Shown in pieces: positions 6,621 to 12,640 of a stretch of 40,829 bases of DNA; the stretch's first letter is position 1; each line of letters begins with the position of its first letter. The DNA lies in contig NZ_VSRY01000064.1 of assembly GCF_008271805.1 (NCBI RefSeq), positions 1 through 40,829 on the forward strand, in the 5' to 3' direction. Under the pieces are notes generated by a model. That model made no database searches. It saw only the letters and a list, made by a program, of their open reading frames with translations, and had not been told where the DNA came from. This DNA comes from Streptomyces sp. TRM49041 (GTDB lineage Bacteria; Actinomycetota; Actinomycetes; Streptomycetales; Streptomycetaceae). A program made the translations under genes and the position numbers.

Positions 6621-7991
6621 CTAGGAGTCGAGGGAGGCGGTGTTGCGTCGGGTCTCCGCGAGGTGGATGTCGATGTACCGCGTGAGGGTCAGCGCGTCCT
6701 GCGGCTCGTCGGCCTGGAAGGTGACGCGACGCAGCAGGCTGACCCCGTCGAGCGCGACGCCCTCGCGGGCGAGGACGAAGACGAGGGCGAGGAAGGCGGA
6801 CCGGGCGTTGCCGTCGTCGAAGGGATGGAAGAAGCACACGTCGAGATAGGCACGTGCGGCCCGGGCGGTGAGGGGAAGGGGCCGCTCAATGTGGTGGGCG
6901 CTCTCTGCCAGGCAGGCGTCGAGGCGGGATCGGGTGTCCGGGCCGATGCCGTAGCGTTCCCGGCCACCCTTGGCGAAGGCCGGCAGGTCGCGGAACGGCG
7001 GCGGCTGCGGTGTGCCCAGGACATGCTGCTGCCAGCGCTGGAGCAGCTCGAAGTCGAGGGAGGCGCTGCGCGCCGCGTCGGCCCGCAGCAGGTCTAGGGC
7101 AGCGAGCAGGCCCCGTGCGCGTGCGGGATCCAAGACGCCGTCGAAGGAGCGTATGTCCTCCGCCGCCCCGTCGCGCGACGGGGCCACTGGTTCGTCCCGG
7201 CCGGCTTCCGGAACCTCCTGCCATGGCACGGTTTCGCGCACCGCGAGCCAGCGCTCAAGGTGGTCCGGCGCCGGCCTGGCGGATCGTGCGCCGTCGTCCG
7301 GCCGCAGCGACAGTGCGAGCTGCTCCGCGACATCCTCGACCAGCACAGGGTCGGGGCCGGTCCAGCTCGCGAACCGCCCGCCGATCGCCTCGTCGACCAG
7401 CTCCTGCGCGACGTCGGGAGCGACACCCCAGCGGCTGAGGAACCAGATGAGCACTTGACGGCAGTGTCCGTGCCAGCCGCTGCCGCAGCCGGTGCGGTCG
7501 GTCACCTGCAGGATCAGGTTTCGGGCGGCGCGCTCCCACAGGATCCGCTGGTCCTCGACCTCGGACAGGTCCAACGGGTACGCGTCGAACCACCTGGCGA
7601 GGCTCTCCAGCCACTCGCGCCACTCGCACAGCGCCGCGACGACACGGGAGAGAGTCTCCTGCGGTGTGGTGATCGAGTCCCGCGGGCAGCACCAGTTCCC
7701 GACGGGTCCTCCGTCGAAGTCGCCTTCGTCGTGCGCCCAGCGCCAGCCCACGGTCCAGCGGCCGTAGTGCTCGGCGAGGGCGTGCGACATGGCGTCGGCC
7801 CAGGGCTGTCCCTCGCCCCAGCTCCAGGTGTTCATCGCCAGGTCACCGGAGGGGATGTCGGGGCGGCTGGGCACCCTCCGGGCGGGCCCGAGCGACCGCA
7901 CCACCTGCGGCGCCGACGCGCTGTCGAAGAAATGACGGGCGGGATCCACATCGTCCCAGGTCAGAAAACTGGGCGCCAACTCGACAATCAC
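6621..7991 (-). CDS. Fic family protein with non-canonical Fic motif
   Basis: 456 residues from a GTG at 7991. The C-terminal third is a Fic fold, with the catalytic loop HPFDDGNARSAF beginning at His389. Fic enzymes transfer AMP or another phosphate-containing group to target hydroxyls, using HxFx(D/E)GNGRxxR. Here the His, Asp, Gly-Asn and first Arg are kept, but the third glycine is Ala and the final Arg is Phe. That may alter nucleotide binding. The first 250 residues form an extra domain with WCCPRDSITTPQETLSRVV and a Trp-rich helix; I do not recognise it. No separate antitoxin gene or obvious inhibitory S/TxxxE(G/N) helix was found. It stands alone, downstream of a region with possible IS ends. 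Confidence 0.78.
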   Translation of the reverse strand: MIVELAPSFLTWDDVDPARHFFDSASAPQVVRSLGPARRVPSRPDIPSGDLAMNTWSWGEGQPWADAMSHALAEHYGRWTVGWRWAHDEGDFDGGPVGNWCCPRDSITTPQETLSRVVAALCEWREWLESLARWFDAYPLDLSEVEDQRILWERAARNLILQVTDRTGCGSGWHGHCRQVLIWFLSRWGVAPDVAQELVDEAIGGRFASWTGPDPVLVEDVAEQLALSLRPDDGARSARPAPDHLERWLAVRETVPWQEVPEAGRDEPVAPSRDGAAEDIRSFDGVLDPARARGLLAALDLLRADAARSASLDFELLQRWQQHVLGTPQPPPFRDLPAFAKGGRERYGIGPDTRSRLDACLAESAHHIERPLPLTARAARAYLDVCFFHPFDDGNARSAFLALVFVLAREGVALDGVSLLRRVTFQADEPQDALTLTRYIDIHLAETRRNTASLDS

Positions 7992-8269
7992 CGCGCCAGC
8001 CTGCCACGTCCACCCGACCGTGGTTCAAGCGGATTACCGCAGGGACGGAGAAATGTGCGGAAGGGGGCCCTTCGTGACAACTGTGGGGCTCGAGGTGTCA
8101 ATTGAAGTACTCAGATGTCGGCCGAAGGGGTCTCATTCCGTCAGCCGCCCTGCGCGGGACCGCCCTGCGATCTTGGTGAGGCCGCACTTGCGGGACAGTC
8201 CTTTATCCGGCTGTACTGCGCCAGCGGCCAAGCCCTCTGCGGCACCGTGCGTAGGCGTACTCTCGGCCT

Positions 8270-9451
8270 ATGCCTGCCAACTTGGGTGACCGGCTCAGGG
8301 ACGTTCGCAAGCGTCGGGGGATGACCCAACAGAAACTCGCCCGCGAGTCCGGTGTGTCTGTGTCGCTGATTCGGAAGCTTGAACAGGGTGAGCGGCAAGA
8401 CGCCCGCCTGGAGACCGTGCGTCGGCTCGCTGCGTCGCTCAGGGTGCCCACCATGCGCCTTGTGACGGAGTCGGCGGAGGACGGAGCGAGCCTCGCCACC
8501 CTTGACCAGTGGGCGCCCGTCAGAAGGGCGCTGACAGCCCCGCTGAGGGACGTAGCCGAGCTGGACGAGCCGCCAACAGCGGAAGGGGTGCGCGAGGCGC
8601 TCGGTGCTGCTGTGCCCCTGTTCTCCGGGGACCGGTTCGGGGAGTTGCAGGCACTCCTGCCCCCACTGATTCGGGATGCTGACACCGTGGCACGCCTCGA
8701 TCCCGAGGGGCGCGCTGTCCGCGTGCGTCTATTGCAGCTCACCGGTTGGCTTCTGACGCAGACCCGGCAGTTCGAAGCGGCTGAGTGGTGCCTGGGGGCT
8801 GCCCTGGACGGCTCTGCGGACCGGCTGCAAGGTGCGTCCACGGTCAACACGATGTGCTGGCTGCTGCTGCGGCGGGGAAAGCTCGGTGAAGCGCGGGAGT
8901 TGGCCACTCAGTGGGCCGACGACACGGAACCCCGGCTCTCACGGGCGACCCCGGATGAACTCAGCGCGTGGGGGTGGCTGCTGCTGCGTCTGTCGGCTGC
9001 CGCCGTACGGGACAACCGTGCCGAAGAGGCGGAGGACGCGTTGAGGTTGGCCCACTCTGCCGCCGTGGCCCTGGGACGGGAGTTCGCCCCCGGGAGGGAC
9101 TTCCTCCGGGCGTTCGGCCCCGTCACGGTGGCGCTCAAGCGAACCGAGAACGCCATGGTTCTGGACCGTCCGGACGTGGTGCTCAAGCTTGCCTCGAAGA
9201 TCCCGGCGGCAGGCTTCCGCTCCACGTCGAACAACCGCAACCGTCACCTCCTGGACGTGGCCGACGCATACGCCCGGACACGGCAGTACGGGCAAGCCGT
9301 CGACACCTTGGCGAGCATCCGCAGTGCTGCCCCGGAGTGGCTGCCGAACCAGCGTTACGCCCGTGACATTCTCGGCCGCGTCGTGGCCGGGCGCCGGACG
9401 CTGACGGGGGAGATGCGCTCCCTCGCTGACACGGTCGGGCTGCCCGTGTGA
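8270..9451 (+). CDS. XRE-family regulator with TPR-like C-terminal region
   Basis: 393 residues. Residues 5-62 are an XRE helix-turn-helix (LGDRLRDVRKRRGMTQQKLA, then SGVSVSLIRKLEQG). The remainder is helical with TPR-like repeats (RLLQLTGWLLTQTRQFEAAE; LLRRGKLGEARELATQWADD; VADAYARTRQYGQAVDTLAS), a layout common in Streptomyces regulators that bind a small partner or peptide. The ATG at 8270 lies 7 bases after a -10-like TACTCT (8258-8263), and no Shine-Dalgarno is visible, so the transcript is probably leaderless. Seventy-eight bases downstream lies a two-gene small-protein cassette on the same strand, a plausible target or partner. Confidence 0.85.
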   Translation: MPANLGDRLRDVRKRRGMTQQKLARESGVSVSLIRKLEQGERQDARLETVRRLAASLRVPTMRLVTESAEDGASLATLDQWAPVRRALTAPLRDVAELDEPPTAEGVREALGAAVPLFSGDRFGELQALLPPLIRDADTVARLDPEGRAVRVRLLQLTGWLLTQTRQFEAAEWCLGAALDGSADRLQGASTVNTMCWLLLRRGKLGEARELATQWADDTEPRLSRATPDELSAWGWLLLRLSAAAVRDNRAEEAEDALRLAHSAAVALGREFAPGRDFLRAFGPVTVALKRTENAMVLDRPDVVLKLASKIPAAGFRSTSNNRNRHLLDVADAYARTRQYGQAVDTLASIRSAAPEWLPNQRYARDILGRVVAGRRTLTGEMRSLADTVGLPV

Positions 9452-9492
9452 CACCCCGTGGCACTTCCTGTTGATCTTGAACAGAACTGCCA

Positions 9493-9521
9493 TTGTTGCT
9501 GGTCGGGCTGATCTCTAGCGT
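9493..9521 (+). promoter_or_regulatory. Promoter of the first small-protein cassette (TTGTTG-17-TAGCGT)
   Basis: A -35 TTGTTG (9493-9498), a 17-bp spacer and a -10 TAGCGT (9516-9521) end 8 bases before the ATG at 9530. No ribosome-binding site exists, so translation is probably leaderless. The same TAGCGT precedes three other transcription units at 35353, 37271 and 38199. Confidence 0.6.
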
Positions 9522-9529
9522 CGCATGGC

Positions 9530-9730
9530 ATGACCACCGAACCCACGCGCTACAGCGCGCCCCCGGTTGAACTGCCGTTGCGGCTGGACCTGGAACCGAC
9601 CCCTGTTGAGGGGTGCCCTGGTTGCACCGAGCTCGCCTCCGTACGGGACCGTGCCCGCGCCGGGGGCGACATGACGACGGTCTCCGACTGCAACGTCCGT
9701 CTTCGTCGACACCCGGAGGGCCACCAGTGA
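9530..9730 (+). CDS. Small CxxC / DCNVR protein, cassette copy 1 gene A
   Basis: 66 residues. The core is LRLDLEPTPVEGCPGC, about 20 polar residues, then VSDCNVRLRRHPEG. The paralogue at 38212-38409 keeps the L..(V/L)EPTPV..C..C motif, the R.RAR..GD segment and the DCNVR.R.HP motif, so these positions are probably functional. Three cysteines (CxxC plus the Cys of DCN) could bind zinc, but that is inference. The stop overlaps the GTG of gene B, implying translational coupling. It follows an XRE regulator on the same strand. I recognise it only as a Streptomyces small-protein family of unknown function. Confidence 0.75.
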   Translation: MTTEPTRYSAPPVELPLRLDLEPTPVEGCPGCTELASVRDRARAGGDMTTVSDCNVRLRRHPEGHQ

Positions 9731-9912
9731 TCCCCCGCGACGCCGAAAGCGCCCCTGTGGACGATGGAAGGCCGTTACTCACCTTGCGGGTGTCTCGGGA
9801 CAGCGGGCGCACGTGGGGCGCTGAGACGGTCGTCCGCAGCGCGGAGAACCTGACTCCGTTGCTGTCCTCCGTATGGCCGCTCTGCCAGTGCCCGAAGTGC
9901 AGGAGTGCGTAG
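9727..9912 (+). CDS. Small Asp-box / CxCPxC protein, cassette copy 1 gene B
   Basis: 61 residues from a GTG at 9727 that overlaps the stop of gene A. The centre reads LLTLRVSRDSGRTW, where SRDSGRTW exactly fits an Asp-box (SxDxGxTW). The C-terminus is WPLCQCPKCRSA, a CxCPxC cluster. The paralogue at 38406-38582 has the same two elements with the same spacing. A Leu codon at 9775-9777 is TTA, so expression should depend on the bldA tRNA; I noticed no other in-frame TTA in the window. A normal Asp-box is a beta-propeller turn, and a lone one in so small a protein is odd. Function is unknown. Confidence 0.72.
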   Translation: MIPRDAESAPVDDGRPLLTLRVSRDSGRTWGAETVVRSAENLTPLLSSVWPLCQCPKCRSA

Positions 9913-9980
9913 CGCCCATCAAGCGACCCCGTCCGGCGACGGCGAGCGACCCAGCCGGGCGGGGCCCTCCGCTGCCGCCG

Positions 9981-10778
9981 CTACAGGTTGAACACCGCTG
10001 TCACGGGCGCGTGGTCGCTCCACCGCTCCGCATGGCTGGCGGGCCGCTCCACGTACGCCTTGACGCACCGCTCCGCCAAGCCGGGCGAACTGACGATCAG
10101 ATCAATCCGCCAGCCCGTGTCGTTGTCGAAGGCGCGGCCCCGGTAGGACCACCAGGAGTACGGGCCCTCCTGGTCCGGGTGGAGGGTGCGGACGACGTCG
10201 ACGTACGCCGCCTCGTCGAAGACGCGGCCGAGCCAGGCGCGCTCCTCGGGGAGGAACCCGGAGTTCTTCCGGTTGGCCTTCCAGTTCTTCAGGTCGGCCT
10301 CCTGGTGGGCGATGTTCCAGTCGCCGCACACCAGGACCTCGCGGCCGTCGGCCGCCGCGCGCTCCTTGAGCTCCTTCAGGTACGGGAGGAACGCGTCCAT
10401 GAAGCGGATCTTCTCGTCCTGCCGTTCCGTGCCGACCTCGCCGGACGGGAGGTAGAGGCTGGCGACGGTGACGCCCGGCAGGTCGGCCTCCAGGTACCGG
10501 CCGGACGCGTCGAACTCGCTCGCGCCGAAGCCGACCCGTACGGCGTCCGGCTCACGCCGTGTGTAGAGGGACACACCCGCGCGGCCCTTCGCGGCGGCCG
10601 GGGCGTGCGCCGCGTACCAGCCCTCGGGGGCCCGCACCGCGTCCGGAATCTGGGCCTCCTCGGCCCGTACCTCCTGCAGGCAGACCACGTCGGCGGCCGT
10701 GTCGGCCAGCCACTCCACGAAGCCCTTCTTGGCGGCGGCGCGCAGGCCGTTGACATTGGCGGTCGACACAGTGAGCAT
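9981..10778 (-). CDS. xthA: Exodeoxyribonuclease III
   Basis: 265 residues from ATG 10778, chosen because the family starts with the strand LTVSTANVNGLRAA immediately after it. The protein is an endonuclease/exonuclease/phosphatase-fold AP endonuclease of base-excision repair. All motifs are present in order: N near residue 10, VVCLQEVRA with the metal-binding Glu near 35, the CGDWNIAH Asp/Asn pair near 145, WRIDLIV, and the terminal SDHAPV histidine. Length is normal for the family. It is divergent from the GNAT gene, with 68 bases between them. Several Streptomyces XthA paralogues exist and the exact orthologue is not settled here. Confidence 0.93.
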   Translation of the reverse strand: MLTVSTANVNGLRAAAKKGFVEWLADTAADVVCLQEVRAEEAQIPDAVRAPEGWYAAHAPAAAKGRAGVSLYTRREPDAVRVGFGASEFDASGRYLEADLPGVTVASLYLPSGEVGTERQDEKIRFMDAFLPYLKELKERAAADGREVLVCGDWNIAHQEADLKNWKANRKNSGFLPEERAWLGRVFDEAAYVDVVRTLHPDQEGPYSWWSYRGRAFDNDTGWRIDLIVSSPGLAERCVKAYVERPASHAERWSDHAPVTAVFNL

Positions 10779-10846
10779 CCCGGCACAATACGACAGAAGA
10801 ACCGAGCGACCCGCCACCCCATCCGCATAGAAGTACGATCTGCCGT

Positions 10847-11332
10847 ATGAATATTCAGCCCATGCCTTTCGATCACCCCGACGCCGTCAAGCTCAGCGAC
10901 CAGGTCCAGCTGGAGTACGCCGAGCGGTACGACGGCGAGGGGGACGTCACCCCACTCGATCCGGCCACGTTCCGGCCGCCGCGCGGTCTCTATCTGATCG
11001 CGTACGACGAGTGGGACCGTCCCGTCGCGACGGGCGGCTGGCGTGCGCAGGAGGAGAACGGCGAGGGGTACTGGGACGGCGACGCCGAGCTGAAGCGGAT
11101 GTATGTGATCCCCGAGGCGCGGGGCCGGGGCATAGCCCGGCGCATCCTGGGCCTGCTGGAGGAGGACGCCCGTGCGGCGGGCCGTCTCCGGATGGTCCTG
11201 GAGACCGGGGACATGCAGCCCGAGGCGATCGGCCTGTACACGTCCAGCGGGTACGCGCCGTGCGCCAAGTTCGGCTACTACCGCACGTATGACGCCAGCC
11301 GCTGTTTCGCGAAGACGTTGACGGGTCAGTAA
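10847..11332 (+). CDS. GNAT family N-acetyltransferase
   Basis: 161 residues. A single GNAT domain is visible, with a beta strand GLYLIAYDEWDRPVATGGWR, then ELKRMYVIPEARGRGIARRI containing the acetyl-CoA pyrophosphate loop (RGRGIA), then LETGDMQPEAIGLYTSSGY. The acceptor cannot be read from sequence. A -10-like TACGAT (10834-10839) lies 7 bases before the ATG and no Shine-Dalgarno is seen, so the transcript is probably leaderless. It stands alone between divergent xthA and a secreted protease. Confidence 0.88.
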   Translation: MNIQPMPFDHPDAVKLSDQVQLEYAERYDGEGDVTPLDPATFRPPRGLYLIAYDEWDRPVATGGWRAQEENGEGYWDGDAELKRMYVIPEARGRGIARRILGLLEEDARAAGRLRMVLETGDMQPEAIGLYTSSGYAPCAKFGYYRTYDASRCFAKTLTGQ

Positions 11333-11352
11333 AGAAACAGTGACGCGCCCCT

Positions 11353-11362
11353 GACAATTGTC
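11353..11362. promoter_or_regulatory. Short palindrome upstream of the secreted protease
   Basis: GACAATTGTC is a perfect 10-bp palindrome, extended as CCTGACAATTGTCGGG with one mismatched pair. It lies in the 160-base gap before the protease gene and could be an operator. Evidence is limited to symmetry. Confidence 0.25.
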
Positions 11363-11492
11363 GGGTGGCGTGGCACGCTGCCTCACGCAGCTCGATCCGG
11401 TACCGCGATCCGCTCCCCATCCCTTCGTTCCCCCCACCACCCTGCCCGGGCGGCCGCCCCAGGCTGCCCCGGCACGGCAGAAGGAGACATGT

Positions 11493-12533
11493 GTGAGACG
11501 CCATCGCTCCTCCACGGGCATCCTGCTGACCGCCGGAGCCCTGCTCGCGGGCGCCCTGACCGCCGCCACTCCGGCGAGCGCCGCCCCCGCCCCCGCCCCC
11601 GACACCGCGGCCCCCGCCACCCACGCCGTCACGGCCGCCGAGCAGCGGGGCGCCGCCGGATTCTGGACCGCCGAGCGGATGCGCGGGGCCACCCCGCTCG
11701 ATCTGCTTCTGACCCCCGCCCAGGCACGGAAGTTCAGGGCGCCGCAGCCGGGCGGCAGGCCCACCACCGTCGCACCGACGGCGCCCACGGCTCCGACCGC
11801 CCCCGCCGCTGAGGCGGACAGCGCCGCGGAGCCGGTCCTCGGGGCCCTGGCCTTCCCGCAGTCGGGCGGCCCCTGGTCCGGCGGGGGTGCGGTCGTGAAG
11901 ACGTCGGGCCGGGTGTTCTTCACCTTCGACGGCCGTACCGCCTCCTGCTCCGGCAACGCCGTGACCAGCCAGAACCAGTCCACCGTCATCACGGCCGGGC
12001 ACTGCGTGAAGTACCAGGGCAGCTGGCACACCAACTGGGTCTTCGTCCCGGCGTACGACAACGGCAAGGCGCCGTACGGGCAGTGGACCGCGACCAAGAC
12101 CCTCACCACGCCGCAGTGGCAGGCGAGCGAGGACATCAACCACGACGTCGGCGCCGCCGTCGTCTCCCCGCTCAACGGTCAGAAGCTGACGGCGGTCACC
12201 GGTGCGCAGGGTGTCCAGTTCAACGGCGGCTACAACAAGCCGATGTACGCCTTCGGCTTCCCGGCGGCCTCCCCGTACGACGGCTCCAAGCTGATCTACT
12301 GCAGCGGGAACTCCTCCAAGGACTTCCTGTTCTCGCAGGACCACAGCCTGGGCTGCAACATGACGGGCGGGTCGAGCGGCGGCCCCTGGTTCACCGGCTT
12401 CAGCGAGGCGTCCGGCACCGGCCTCCAGGTGTCGGTGAACAGCTTCGGCTACACCTTCCTGCCGAACCGCATGTTCGGGCCGTACTTCGGCAACGAGGCA
12501 CAGGCCCTGTACAACGAGGCCCAGACCTCCTGA
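11493..12533 (+). CDS. Secreted trypsin-like serine protease (V8/S1 type)
   Basis: 346 residues from a GTG at 11493, chosen because AAGGAG lies 6 bases upstream and a classic signal peptide follows: MRRHR, a hydrophobic core ILLTAGALLAGALTAA, then cleavage near ASA/A. An Ala/Pro/Thr-rich pro-region (residues about 30-125) precedes the catalytic domain. The triad is visible as ITAGHC (His), NHDVGAAV (Asp) and TGGSSGGPW (Ser). Cysteine pairs flank the His and Ser motifs. The mature enzyme should act outside the cell on protein substrates; specificity cannot be read. The gene ends in a triplicated 15-bp repeat and a very strong terminator. Confidence 0.9.
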   Translation: MRRHRSSTGILLTAGALLAGALTAATPASAAPAPAPDTAAPATHAVTAAEQRGAAGFWTAERMRGATPLDLLLTPAQARKFRAPQPGGRPTTVAPTAPTAPTAPAAEADSAAEPVLGALAFPQSGGPWSGGGAVVKTSGRVFFTFDGRTASCSGNAVTSQNQSTVITAGHCVKYQGSWHTNWVFVPAYDNGKAPYGQWTATKTLTTPQWQASEDINHDVGAAVVSPLNGQKLTAVTGAQGVQFNGGYNKPMYAFGFPAASPYDGSKLIYCSGNSSKDFLFSQDHSLGCNMTGGSSGGPWFTGFSEASGTGLQVSVNSFGYTFLPNRMFGPYFGNEAQALYNEAQTS

Positions 12534-12563
12534 GCCCAGACCTCCTGAGCCCAGACCTCCTGA
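12519..12563 (+). repeat. 15-bp tandem repeat x3 spanning the protease stop codon
   Basis: GCCCAGACCTCCTGA occurs exactly three times, at 12519-12533, 12534-12548 and 12549-12563. Each unit encodes AQTS plus a stop, so the protease end has been copied twice downstream. Replication slippage is the likely origin. Confidence 0.95.
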
Positions 12564-12571
12564 GCCCGGAC

Positions 12572-12611
12572 CGCCCGCGCCGGCCGGCCTTTACGCCGGC
12601 CGGCGCGGGCG
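12572..12611. terminator. Bidirectional hairpin terminator
   Basis: A 17-bp perfect stem (12572-12588 with 12595-12611) encloses the 6-base loop CTTTAC. It lies between the convergent protease and sigma-like/ricin genes and can serve both. Confidence 0.9.
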
Positions 12612-12640
12612 ACGGCTTCACGGGACTCGGGGCGGCCCGC

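Noticed and set aside
10376..12175. Long minus-strand open frames across the GNAT and protease genes.
   Set aside because: They are antisense shadows caused by high GC. They have low-complexity Ala/Gly/Arg composition, and the plus-strand genes have clear families, starts and motifs.
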